DNA from: an uncultured Erysipelotrichaceae bacterium
GTDB lineage: Bacteria; Bacillota_I; Bacilli_A; Erysipelotrichales; Erysipelotrichaceae
Length of the DNA stretch: 11,589 nt
Reading direction: 5' to 3'
Assembly (NCBI GenBank): GCA_944326175.1
Contig: CALVCY010000108.1
Span: 1-11,589, forward strand
In this document: one piece after another, positions 1 through 6,533 of the stretch
Position numbering within the stretch: position 1 is the first letter of the stretch
Layout: each line of letters starts with the position of its first letter
Program-made: the position numbers and the translations under genes
Notes under the pieces: generated by a model
The model's input: the letters and a program-made list of their open reading frames with translations, nothing else
What the model was told of the DNA's origin: nothing
Databases searched by the model: none

Positions 1-2
1 GA

Positions 3-104
3 TTGAAACACTGCGCAGATATCATGGCCACCTTAGATGAAAATATGAATCGATTGATGAACAGTTTGAATGTTCAAGCCGACGAATATGGCGATAATAT
101 GTGA
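3..104 (+). CDS. 3' end of an unidentified protein (partial)
   Basis: One frame stays open from the window edge to a TGA at 102-104 and gives 33 residues, ending ...NVQADEYGDNM. The fragment is polar, has several Met and Asn residues and looks helical. No family can be recognised from so little. The other two forward frames are closed by stops within 40 bases, which is weak support for this one. No hairpin terminator follows; the next 85 bases are AT-rich and lead into the promoter of the downstream lipoprotein gene. Confidence 0.45.
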   Translation: MKHCADIMATLDENMNRLMNSLNVQADEYGDNM

Positions 105-130
105 AATTATAGTTAAATTTAATTTAAAGA

Positions 131-158
131 TTGATTAAATCCATATTGGTTGTACACT
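131..158 (+). promoter_or_regulatory. Candidate sigma-A promoter of the small FMN-binding lipoprotein
   Basis: A -35-like TTGATT (131-136) is followed after 16 bases by TACACT (153-158). The match is moderate. The predicted start near 165 would give a leader of about 25 bases containing a clear GGAGG at 174-178. The flanking DNA is AT-rich, including a 15-bp AT-only palindrome at 113-127. Confidence 0.4.
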
Positions 159-190
159 GATTTCATAATTTCTGGAGGAAAGAAAGAATT

Positions 191-655
191 ATGAAGAAAT
201 TATTAACTGCTGTTGCCACTTTGGCACTGCTTGCCGGATGCTCTTCCACAGAAGGCACCGTAGAAACTACACCTGCTGCTGAAACACCGGTTGCTACTGA
301 AACTCCGGTCGCCAGTGAAACACCGGTAGAAACCGAAGCTACTGTCGAAACGGAAGCTCCGGCTGAAACCGAAGAAGCTGCTGCAACTTTGGATCTTAGT
401 GGTGTTGCCGATGGTACATATACTGGTGAAGCCACTGGTATGGGTTCGATCACTGTTACTTTGACGGTTGCTGGTGGTGAAATAACCGAAGCCGAAGTGG
501 TCGGTGAAGGTGAAACCGATGGTATCGGTGTACCTGTTGTTGAAAGTGCACCGGAAGAAATCGTTGCAAATCAGGGATATGTTGAAGTTGTCTCTGGTGC
601 AACCGTTACTTCCGAAGCCATCAACAGCGCAATCGATGCTGCATTGGCTCAATAA
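191..655 (+). CDS. Small FMN-binding-domain lipoprotein (PplA/RnfG-type flavinylated domain)
   Basis: The 154-residue product starts with a lipoprotein signal peptide: a KK n-region, a hydrophobic core and a lipobox LAGC with Cys17 as the lipidation site. Residues 18-65 form a Glu/Thr/Pro/Ala-rich linker built from degenerate ETPVAxE units, long enough to hold a domain away from the membrane. Residues 66-154 look like a single FMN_bind domain: the DGTYTGEATGMG opening, a strand block, then SGATVTS with Thr138 as the expected site of covalent FMN attachment, and a closing Ala-rich helix. In this family an ApbE-type transferase outside the cytoplasm attaches FMN by a phosphoester bond. The likely role is a surface electron carrier, as for Listeria PplA, which has two such domains. 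No ApbE or membrane donor gene is in the window, so the pathway is unknown. The start is fixed by GGAGG 12 bases upstream. Confidence 0.85.
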   Translation: MKKLLTAVATLALLAGCSSTEGTVETTPAAETPVATETPVASETPVETEATVETEAPAETEEAAATLDLSGVADGTYTGEATGMGSITVTLTVAGGEITEAEVVGEGETDGIGVPVVESAPEEIVANQGYVEVVSGATVTSEAINSAIDAALAQ

Positions 656-665
656 GAAAGAAAGA

Positions 666-689
666 GGATGCCTTGGCATCCTTTTTTTT
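666..689 (+). terminator. Rho-independent terminator of the FMN-binding lipoprotein gene
   Basis: GGATGCC (666-672) pairs with GGCATCC (675-681). The central bases must open to form a loop of about four. A run of eight T follows (682-689). It begins 10 bases after the stop codon. The A-rich left flank can extend the stem into the T-run. Confidence 0.85.
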
Positions 690-742
690 ATGGCTTAACC
701 ATAGAATCATTCTATATATGGATTAAATTGAATTATCATTGC

Positions 743-772
743 TTACTATTGATTTTACTTAGATTTTACAAT
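743..772 (+). promoter_or_regulatory. Weak candidate promoter of the nuclease-domain lipoprotein
   Basis: TACAAT at 767-772 is a good -10 hexamer, but the best-placed -35 is only TTACTA (743-748) at 18 bases, so the assignment rests on the -10. A start near 779 would put the cre-like palindrome (788-801) at about +10 to +23. Confidence 0.35.
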
Positions 773-787
773 GTCGCAAAATAACTC

Positions 788-801
788 TGTAAGCGTTTAC
801 G
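788..801 (+). promoter_or_regulatory. Candidate catabolite-responsive element (cre, CcpA operator)
   Basis: TGTAAGCGTTTACG matches the Gram-positive cre consensus TGWAANCGNTNWCA at 13 of 14 positions; only the last base differs (G for A). It lies between the candidate -10 and the GGAG ribosome binding site of the 814-2778 gene. That is a position where bound CcpA usually represses, by blocking or roadblocking RNA polymerase. No CcpA gene is in the window, so control is inferred from the sequence only. Confidence 0.6.
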
Positions 802-813
802 AAAGGAGAACCT

Positions 814-2778
814 ATGAAGCAACGTTTGATCAAAACACTGTCTGCGTTAGCGTTGGTGGCATCCATTAGCGGTTGCAGTTCCACATCAACTACCGTGACC
901 ACCACACCAGCGTCGAGCAGTGATCCAACCAGTGAATCCACTGGTGAAACCACATTACGGGTGGCTAGTTGGAATGTCGATTCCAAAGCCCATCCGGATA
1001 TCACGGCGATGTCGGATATCCTGGATGAATTGGGGATCGAAGTGATGGGATTTCAAGAAATCGATGTCAACAACACCCGTAATGACTACGACATGGTTCA
1101 GGATTTCGTCAATGAGAATTATCCGTATGTCCATTTTGCCAAAGGCCGTGATTTTGCTAATGGTGGATTTGGTGTGGGAACCACATCAGCGTATGAAATT
1201 AAAGAATATTCTTCCATGCCGATCGAATCCACTTCTTCCAAAGCAACGAAGGCATTGGAACGGGTCGTTTTTGAAAAAGATGGTAAGACCATCGCCTTCT
1301 ATGTTACCCATACCTCTTGGGAAAATACCCCGTTAAGAAGAAGACAGATGGCACAGATCATCGAACGAGTCAAAACCGATCCATGTGATTACATCATCAT
1401 GGTCGCGGACTGGAATGCGGATCAATCTTACTATGAATACACTGGATTCTTGGAAGACTTCAATATCGCCAATGGTTTGGATGGTGTCTTCCTGGATACC
1501 TTCAATGGTACGGATGATTCGATGAAGGTGATGAGCGTGGATAACATCATCACCACAAAAAACATCAGTATTTCCAATGTTGAAACGTATCATTCCGATA
1601 TGGCAGACCATAACATGATCTATGCTGATCTGACATTAAGTGATGAACCAAAGACATTTACGGAAAATCCAAACCGTGCTTTGGGTCAGGGTGTCACCGC
1701 CACGACCACTGCCGAAGGGAGTGATCCTTTGATGGCAGTCGACTATGATTCAACCACGGCGTGGAGTGCGGATGGTTCAACCACGCAAGACAGTGTCGTA
1801 TTGGAATTGGCTGGTTTGATCAAAAATGGTGAGATCAGTGTCGAATATGGCGTCGAACCTGAAGCTGTTAGCGTATCTGTTTCCCAGGATGGGATCAACT
1901 ATACTCCAGTCGATGGTGAAACCACCTATACACCGTCTACTTCTTTCAAATATGTCAAATTCGATCTAACCAGTGGTGAAACACCGGTTGCCATCAATGA
2001 GATCACGGTCCATGGTGATTATGATTTGCCCACTTCTGTGGATTCGACCAATCTGATCCAGGATGGTACATTTGATTCCGATGCCGCTTGGAGTATTGGA
2101 ATCGCTGGCGAAGCCGATCCGGAAGCGGAAGAACCCCAAGAAGAAAGCACCTTTGTAACGGGAGTCAACAATGGGGAATATGTGATCGTTCGCAATAATG
2201 CGGATGGTTATGGTAACGCCACATTAAGTCAAGTGGTTGAAGTCAAACCCAACACGCGTTATCAATTATCCTTCGATCAAAAATCCGATACCCTCAACAG
2301 TGAAGATTTTGGTTATGAAATCGAACAATTTGATGCCAATGGTGAGACCATCGCCAACTTTACCGTCACCTTGTCCGATAACCTCAATCTTTCCTACGAT
2401 GGATATCGTACCAATGACTATGTCTTTACCACCGCTGCTAATGCCGCCACGATCGAAGTACGCTTCAAGGTCAACAGTGGTGAAGGCAGTCTGTATCTGG
2501 ATAATGTTGAATTGAAAGAAACGATCCAGATCGATCAGATCTACCTCGATGGTGAAACCACCTTATCCGTTGGTGATACCACCACCATCACCCCAACCTA
2601 TACTCCAAAAAACTATACCGATCTTTCTTTCCATTGGACATCTTTGGATGAATCCGTAGCAACCCTGGATGAAAATGGTACCGTCACCGCTACTGGTGCA
2701 GGCTCCACCTACGTTGGATTGGTATCTGATTCAGACTTAGTAGCTGAATCCATGATCCACATAACCGTAAGCGAATAA
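814..2778 (+). CDS. Multidomain lipoprotein with endonuclease/exonuclease/phosphatase domain
   Basis: The 654-residue product has a lipobox ISGC (Cys21) and a Ser/Thr-rich linker to about residue 45. Residues 46-275 look like the endonuclease/exonuclease/phosphatase (DNase I-like) fold. The expected active-site set is visible: Asn54 in SWNVD, Glu82 in GFQEID, His166 in VTHTSW, Asp199 and Asn201 in ADWNAD, Asp243 in SVDNII, and Asp265-His266 near the domain end. Residues 285-400 resemble an F5/8 type C (discoidin) domain, 411-567 a CenC-like carbohydrate-binding domain (NLIQDGTFDSDAAW opening), and 573-652 a bacterial Ig-like Big_2 domain. It is therefore probably a cell-surface phosphodiesterase, with nucleic acid, sphingomyelin-type lipid or inositol phosphate substrates all possible. 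The binding modules suggest glycan or mucus targeting. GGAG at 805-808 sets the start, five bases from ATG. A cre-like site precedes it. Confidence 0.8.
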   Translation: MKQRLIKTLSALALVASISGCSSTSTTVTTTPASSSDPTSESTGETTLRVASWNVDSKAHPDITAMSDILDELGIEVMGFQEIDVNNTRNDYDMVQDFVNENYPYVHFAKGRDFANGGFGVGTTSAYEIKEYSSMPIESTSSKATKALERVVFEKDGKTIAFYVTHTSWENTPLRRRQMAQIIERVKTDPCDYIIMVADWNADQSYYEYTGFLEDFNIANGLDGVFLDTFNGTDDSMKVMSVDNIITTKNISISNVETYHSDMADHNMIYADLTLSDEPKTFTENPNRALGQGVTATTTAEGSDPLMAVDYDSTTAWSADGSTTQDSVVLELAGLIKNGEISVEYGVEPEAVSVSVSQDGINYTPVDGETTYTPSTSFKYVKFDLTSGETPVAINEITVHGDYDLPTSVDSTNLIQDGTFDSDAAWSIGIAGEADPEAEEPQEESTFVTGVNNGEYVIVRNNADGYGNATLSQVVEVKPNTRYQLSFDQKSDTLNSEDFGYEIEQFDANGETIANFTVTLSDNLNLSYDGYRTNDYVFTTAANAATIEVRFKVNSGEGSLYLDNVELKETIQIDQIYLDGETTLSVGDTTTITPTYTPKNYTDLSFHWTSLDESVATLDENGTVTATGAGSTYVGLVSDSDLVAESMIHITVSE

Positions 2779-2789
2779 ATCATTCGCTT
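2769..2789 (+). other. 8-bp hairpin across the stop codon
   Basis: AAGCGAAT (2769-2776) pairs with ATTCGCTT (2782-2789) around a five-base loop. The TAA stop (2776-2778) lies at the top of the left arm and in the loop. No T-run follows, so it is not a terminator by itself. A stronger terminator hairpin starts 15 bases downstream. Confidence 0.5.
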
Positions 2790-2803
2790 GGTTAAATAAA
2801 CAT

Positions 2804-2840
2804 AAAGAAGACCATGCTTCTGCGTCGCATGGTCTTCTTT
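2804..2840. terminator. Bidirectional terminator between convergent genes
   Basis: A perfect 14-bp stem joins AAAGAAGACCATGC (2804-2817) and GCATGGTCTTCTTT (2827-2840) around a nine-base loop. The A-rich left edge and T-rich right edge let it work for the + strand lipoprotein gene and for the - strand LysR gene that ends at 2872. Confidence 0.85.
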
Positions 2841-2871
2841 ATATTTTGCATCTGTTAAGATAATGTATTGA

Positions 2872-3756
2872 TCATTGATCCAATTGTTTCAATTCATCAT
2901 ATAACCGGTTCATTTTCGATTTGAATAAGGAATTTGGATTGGTGATCATCACCATATCATGATTGAGTTTGAAATCTTCGATATCAATGATCGTCAACAT
3001 TCCATGGTTGATTTCATCCAGTATGGCATCTTTATGAAGAAAACCGATTCCGCCATTATTGATCAGCATCTGTTTCATTCCGGTGATCGAACCAGCAACC
3101 ACGGTATTGATGAATGAATCATAGGAAAGATTATGATTCGCCAAGGCATGCGGGACGATACCTCGATTGCTCGCGTGTCTTTCTTTTACAACCAATGGAT
3201 ATTTTAGAAGATCGGATAAGTGGATCTGTTTGGTTTGAACCAAAGGATGCTTGGGTGATACACAGCAAACAATGGGTGCGGATTTAATGGTTTGACAAGG
3301 ATAAACACTGGCATCGATATATCCTTCGATCAATGCACAATCGGCTTCGCCTTGATCGATGGCTGCTAAGCAATTGGGTGTGGATAATATGGCTTGTTCG
3401 ATCCGCAACATTGGATCTTGGTTCAACCACTTTGCAATGACTTTAGGAAGCATATAATTGCCGATGATCGATGTTGCAACGATGCGGATCGGCTGCTGTT
3501 GAAGTTGGTTTAGATTTTGCTTCAACTGTTCATTGAGCTGTTCCACTTTGCAGCAATACCGATAGACAGCTTTTCCTTTGTCCGTCAGCGCAAAACGACG
3601 TTTGCTGTAGGTATACAAAGGTGAATCCAGTTCATTTTCAAGTGAACGGATCTGTGCGGTGATGGTGGGTTGAGTCAGATGAAGTATTCCACCGGTTTTC
3701 GTGAAGCTTTCCGTTTGAACCAGCACCATGAACGTGTGAAATCGATAATCCAGCAT
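2872..3756 (-). CDS. LysR-family transcriptional regulator
   Basis: The product has 294 residues from the ATG at 3754-3756. That start has an excellent AAGGAAGGA six bases upstream and gives the standard LysR beginning (MLDYRFHTFMVLVQTESFT). A GTG ten codons upstream extends the frame, but it would place the binding site inside the coding region. Residues 1-60 form the winged helix-turn-helix, with LTQPTITAQIRSLE as recognition helix and the usual PLYTYSKRRFALTDKG wing. Residues 85-290 form the periplasmic-binding-protein-like effector domain. It should bind DNA as a tetramer and respond to a small molecule that cannot be deduced from sequence. LysR proteins often control a divergent neighbour. 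Here that neighbour is a pseudogene whose promoter appears to share a -35 region with this gene's promoter. The gene converges on the nuclease lipoprotein across a shared terminator. Confidence 0.9.
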   Translation of the reverse strand: MLDYRFHTFMVLVQTESFTKTGGILHLTQPTITAQIRSLENELDSPLYTYSKRRFALTDKGKAVYRYCCKVEQLNEQLKQNLNQLQQQPIRIVATSIIGNYMLPKVIAKWLNQDPMLRIEQAILSTPNCLAAIDQGEADCALIEGYIDASVYPCQTIKSAPIVCCVSPKHPLVQTKQIHLSDLLKYPLVVKERHASNRGIVPHALANHNLSYDSFINTVVAGSITGMKQMLINNGGIGFLHKDAILDEINHGMLTIIDIEDFKLNHDMVMITNPNSLFKSKMNRLYDELKQLDQ

Positions 3757-3816
3757 GAAATTCCTTCCTTGACATCTATCATACACTGAATCGTTTCATA
3801 AATGATGAATTGACCT

Positions 3817-3845
3817 AATATCTTTCATCAGGGACTCGTTTTCAA
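3817..3845 (-). promoter_or_regulatory. Candidate promoter of the LysR gene
   Basis: On the minus strand, TTGAAA (3845-3840) and GATATT (3822-3817) are separated by 17 bases. The leader to the ATG would be about 55 bases. A nearer TATGAT (3782-3777) has no good -35 partner. The -35 hexamer overlaps that of a divergent + strand promoter. Confidence 0.35.
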
Positions 3846-3876
3846 AATGCAAGACACTTCAAATATAATGTTATAT
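3841..3876 (+). promoter_or_regulatory. Candidate promoter and palindrome upstream of the ATP-binding-protein pseudogene
   Basis: TTCAAA (3841-3846), 17 bases, then a perfect TATAAT (3864-3869). The -10 is embedded in a 14-bp palindrome, ATATAA-TG-TTATAT (3863-3876), a plausible operator. The predicted leader of about 85 bases contains two copies of TCGTGAGT (3924-3931 and 3935-3942) and an AAGGGAG ribosome binding site. Confidence 0.45.
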
Positions 3877-3960
3877 CAACGTAACAGTATTTGCCGTTTC
3901 TCTTTCTCAAGAGTAGAAATAGATCGTGAGTTAGTCGTGAGTCGAAAGGGAGATGAAAAT

Positions 3961-4325
3961 ATGTTTATACCTGTGTCAATCGATCAATTAATCAATGAAA
4001 ACATTGTTTAATGGGGAAGAATGGATTTTAAAGAAGGGTGGAATCCTAATTCGACGTTAAATTCAGATCAACTGAACTCAAATCCTTCTTCAAAAGAAGA
4101 TCAAAAGACAAAATCAAAAGCCAAATTTTAGATGTGCTTGGTAAAAGCAAGCATTCGGCATCAGCCATTTATAAAATGATGGGATAATCGGGTAATATAT
4201 CCAAAACGTTTAGATTTTCTGTAGATGAACTTAATTGCGAAGGGAAGGTCGGATATTTTGAAGACAATAAGAATTCTTCAAACACTGTTTTGAAAAAATA
4301 CACCGAAGATTCAGTGGATGATTAA
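3961..4325 (+). pseudogene. Remnant of an AlbA_2/Schlafen-type ATP-binding protein gene
   Basis: A good AAGGGAG precedes ATG 3961, which starts MFIPVSIDQLINENIV and then hits a TAA. The same frame resumes directly with WGRMDFKEGWNPN, the RIEFKEGWNP opening typical of AlbA_2 (divergent AAA-4, Schlafen-like) ATP-binding proteins. The next few hundred residues of such a protein are missing. After a Ser/Asn-rich linker and a shift to another frame near 4100, translation gives a C-terminal winged-helix-like segment: IKSQILDVLGKSKHSASAIYKMMG, a TAA, then SGNISKTFRFSVDELNCEGKVGYFEDNKNSS, ending at TAA 4323-4325. So it has two in-frame stops, a frameshift and a large internal deletion. Intact relatives are about 400-500 residues and occur in accessory regions. 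The family assignment is from memory of the conserved ends. Confidence 0.65.
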
Positions 4326-4327
4326 GT

Positions 4328-4371
4328 AAAAACTGGAGTTGGTAACAATTACGTTACCGACCCCAGTTTTT
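4328..4371. terminator. Strong bidirectional terminator
   Basis: AAAAACTGGAGTTGGTAAC (4328-4346) pairs with GTTACCGACCCCAGTTTTT (4353-4371) around a six-base loop, with one A-C mismatch and one G-T pair. It lies between the pseudogene (+) and the 416-residue lipoprotein gene (-), whose stop is 24 bases away. It probably mainly serves that lipoprotein gene. Confidence 0.85.
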
Positions 4372-4394
4372 TATTGGAATAATGATTGATTCAA

Positions 4395-5645
4395 CTATTG
4401 TGCACTGTATGCTTCAATGGCTGCATTGACAGCAGAAATAATGGCATTCGGAGTACGTGTAGCCCCGGTCACGACCATATCGATACCGCCATCAACCACA
4501 ACTCCACCTTCTACATCATCACTGGTCAGATCATATTTGGTGATGGGGGTGGTCGCACTTAAACCGGTGAATAGATCGGTATAACTGTCAATGTCATAGA
4601 TCAATTTGCCGACATTGGCAAATGCACCAGCATATTCCCAAGGATTGGCCAGATAAGTGGAATCACTGTGTTCGACGACATGAACGTTTGCAATGGTATC
4701 ATCAGTGGTATTGATGGTGACATCCAATACGGTGGAACCGCAGGTTCCACCGGCAAAGTTCATGGCTTTATCACCCAATACCCGATAAGTAATGGTGGAA
4801 TCATCTTGATCCATGGTCGAAACCACTAAACCAAAGGAATCCAAACCGGATAGATCCATGGTGAAGTTATCATAGATGTCCAATGCATCATATACCGTGG
4901 TATCACCATAGGTATAACTGACGATCACCACACCGGGTTGATTGCCACGGATGACCTGATGGGTAATGGTATATTCTTCCCCACTGTCCTTGGTAAAGGT
5001 AGAAGTGGATGTACCTGCAGGATAAATCACCGTATCATCATTCAATACATCTTCTTCGACTAGATAAGCCGCATCGGCTGGATATTGTGCGACGATTTCG
5101 GTCACGATCTTGGTATCACCACTTAATGTCGTATTATCCACGATATAGGGATTATTGGCCATATAACGCATGGTCATCAATGACTGATACGGACGGATGA
5201 TCAAGGTATCCTTGCTCGCTAAGTAACTGTCCGCAGCACTTTTTACAGCAGCGGATAATACGTCTTCTTCAACTGCTTCCACTGCACTGGCTGCGGTACC
5301 ATAATAATTTTCTTTTTCACTGTTGTAGGCACCCAATTGTTCACCAAAATCAGCCATCATCACTGGATTGCCGTAACCGGTGATTTCGATATTGAGAATG
5401 GTGTCATCATTGGGATCAAAATCCACCCATACAGCAAGTGGCAGATCACCATCGACAGCATAACCGGCGATCCGGTTATAGGGTGCTTGATATGTGGTTT
5501 CGACCACAGGTTCCGTGGTTTGCGGCGTTTCGCTTGCCACGGCGGTTTCATTTGGTACATCGCTGGTTGTTGGTGTGGTGGATGAACAACCCGCCAGTAA
5601 GCCAACCAATGCGAATGCACCGATTTTTGAAAAACTTGTTTTCAT
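4395..5645 (-). CDS. Large FMN-binding-like lipoprotein
   Basis: The 416-residue product has a signal peptide with lipobox LAGC (Cys20) and a Thr/Pro/Glu linker to about residue 50, similar in style to the linker of the 191-655 protein. The last 120 residues resemble an FMN_bind domain: a LDVTINTTDDTIANVHVVEH strand block, then DMVVTGATRTP with Thr396 as candidate FMN attachment residue, and a closing Ala-rich helix. Residues 57-145 look like a degenerate copy of the same module, since the DDTILNIEITG strand and SAAVKSAADSY helix align by eye with the C-terminal copy, but it lacks the (S/T)GAT motif. The middle part is Thr/Asp-rich beta structure I do not recognise. It is likely a surface redox protein. 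AGGAGG eight bases upstream and a strong promoter support the start, and the gene appears monocistronic. Confidence 0.7.
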   Translation of the reverse strand: MKTSFSKIGAFALVGLLAGCSSTTPTTSDVPNETAVASETPQTTEPVVETTYQAPYNRIAGYAVDGDLPLAVWVDFDPNDDTILNIEITGYGNPVMMADFGEQLGAYNSEKENYYGTAASAVEAVEEDVLSAAVKSAADSYLASKDTLIIRPYQSLMTMRYMANNPYIVDNTTLSGDTKIVTEIVAQYPADAAYLVEEDVLNDDTVIYPAGTSTSTFTKDSGEEYTITHQVIRGNQPGVVIVSYTYGDTTVYDALDIYDNFTMDLSGLDSFGLVVSTMDQDDSTITYRVLGDKAMNFAGGTCGSTVLDVTINTTDDTIANVHVVEHSDSTYLANPWEYAGAFANVGKLIYDIDSYTDLFTGLSATTPITKYDLTSDDVEGGVVVDGGIDMVVTGATRTPNAIISAVNAAIEAYSAQ

Positions 5646-5665
5646 GTCTGTTCCTCCTGTTGCCT

Positions 5666-5693
5666 ATTGTAGCCCTTTTTAATTTAATGTGAA
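5666..5693 (-). promoter_or_regulatory. Strong sigma-A promoter of the 416-residue lipoprotein gene
   Basis: On the minus strand TTCACA (5693-5688) matches the -35 consensus at five of six bases. A 16-base spacer and TACAAT (5671-5666) follow. Transcription should start near 5659, leaving a short leader that holds AGGAGG. Confidence 0.75.
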
Positions 5694-5709
5694 CCCTTAC
5701 ATGATGATG

Positions 5710-5722
5710 ATGGTTCAACCAT
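5710..5722. repeat. ATGGTTCAACCAT palindrome, copy 1
   Basis: This 13-bp near-perfect palindrome directly abuts a terminator stem (5723-5755). An identical copy lies at 6621-6633. Related forms occur at 690-702 (ATGGCTTAACCAT) and 5756-5766 (TGGTTAGACCA). All are in 3' intergenic DNA beside terminators. Confidence 0.5.
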
Positions 5723-5755
5723 AAGAAAAGACAGTGCAACGCACTGTCTTTTCTT
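5723..5755 (-). terminator. rpoE: Terminator of the DUF1934-rpoE unit
   Basis: A perfect 15-bp stem, AAGAAAAGACAGTGC (5723-5737) with GCACTGTCTTTTCTT (5741-5755), has a three-base loop. It starts 12 bases past the rpoE stop on the minus strand. Reading that way the stem ends in TTTTCTT, so it serves rpoE. In the other direction no gene is ending here. Confidence 0.8.
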
Positions 5756-5766
5756 TGGTTAGACCA

Positions 5767-6126
5767 TTAATAATCTTCGTCTTCATCATCGTCGCGATGA
5801 TCATGATCGTCACCGTCGCTTAGATCTGCATCCAGGATATCTTCTTCTTCGAGTTCTTCGTCATCATCCAGTTCGATCTCACTGGTATCGATGGTGCGTT
5901 GTTCGAATTTGACGCGTTCAGCCAGATCCCAGGTATTGTCTTTCAATGAAGTAAAACGAGGATCGAGCATCATGGCACTGTACAGTTTTGGTTTTTTGGT
6001 ACGGGCCAGCTTTTCATCCATTGGATTTTCGGCCAGTACATCCTGCCAGATCTGTTCGAAACTCAATGGATTTGACGATGCGGTCAATACCGCATAAGCG
6101 GTGTCGATGGGAGTGTGTTGACTCAT
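5767..6126 (-). CDS. rpoE: RNA polymerase delta subunit
   Basis: The 119-residue product has a HARE-HTH domain at residues 4-72 (opening TPIDTAYAVLTA, closing DPRFTSLKDNTWDLAE), followed by a tail that is almost entirely Asp and Glu from residue 79 on. This is the layout of the Gram-positive delta factor, which binds core RNA polymerase in the cytoplasm and helps it release nucleic acids and recycle. The Bacillus subtilis protein is about 170 residues; here the acidic tail is shorter. The last ten residues include His108, His110 and Arg111 among the acids, a mild oddity. The ATG lies 16 bases past the upstream DUF1934-like gene, with AAAGGA 11 bases before it, so the two are cotranscribed. 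In Bacillus rpoE sits next to pyrG, which is absent here. Confidence 0.9.
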   Translation of the reverse strand: MSQHTPIDTAYAVLTASSNPLSFEQIWQDVLAENPMDEKLARTKKPKLYSAMMLDPRFTSLKDNTWDLAERVKFEQRTIDTSEIELDDDEELEEEDILDADLSDGDDHDHRDDDEDEDY

Positions 6127-6142
6127 GGGGTATAAAATCCTT

Positions 6143-6526
6143 TCAATTCATTAAAAATTCAATATATAGTCGGTTGTGATACAACAGGGAATCCTGTTGG
6201 TGGATTTTGTATGTCACATCCCAATGGGTGGAATGAAGTTCCATTGAAGTTGCACTCACTTCAATCGGGATGGAAAAGGTGTCAACGTTTAGTTCACTTT
6301 CATAACTCACCTGTGGTTTAATATCGAGGATGTAGTGCATGGCTCCATCGGCTTCGATGGTCAGATAATGATTGCCGATCTTGGTGATGGTAAACGTGTT
6401 GCCTTTATGGACAAAGCGGATGGTCGAACCATCAAATGGGATGGTTCCATTGAATAATTCTGTGGTCGTATCATCGATCAAATCCGTCGTGGTCACACGG
6501 ATGGATACTGGGGTTGCTTTATCCAT
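6143..6526 (-). CDS. DUF1934/YwiB-like beta-barrel protein
   Basis: Starting at ATG 6526-6524 the product has 127 residues (MDKATPVSIRVTTTDLIDD...). It has alternating strands, no signal peptide and no membrane segment, and follows the pattern of the calycin-like DUF1934 family (B. subtilis YwiB): a TPVSIRVTT opening, ITKIGNHYLTIEADGAMHYILDI in the middle, and a final strand NRLYIEF. The function of the family is not established. A TTG 12 codons upstream keeps the frame open, but it is the TTG of a perfect -35 TTGACA and has no ribosome binding site. The chosen ATG also has none and lies about eight bases after an extended -10, so the mRNA may be leaderless. The gene is followed by rpoE after 16 bases. 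The family call is by pattern, not search. Confidence 0.65.
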   Translation of the reverse strand: MDKATPVSIRVTTTDLIDDTTTELFNGTIPFDGSTIRFVHKGNTFTITKIGNHYLTIEADGAMHYILDIKPQVSYESELNVDTFSIPIEVSATSMELHSTHWDVTYKIHQQDSLLYHNRLYIEFLMN

Positions 6527-6533
6527 GGCCCAT

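Noticed and set aside
163..679. Long open frames antisense to the small FMN-binding lipoprotein, rich in Ser/Val or Ser/Phe
   Set aside because: They mirror the repetitive Glu/Thr/Pro/Ala codons of the sense gene, have no ribosome binding site and resemble no family.
3754..3786. GTG start giving the LysR protein ten extra residues
   Set aside because: The AAGGAAGGA site lies inside that extension and fits the ATG at 3756, which also gives the standard LysR N-terminus.
3924..3942. Direct repeat TCGTGAGT x2 in the pseudogene leader
   Set aside because: Two 8-mers with a three-base gap are too little to call an operator; the copies may be chance.
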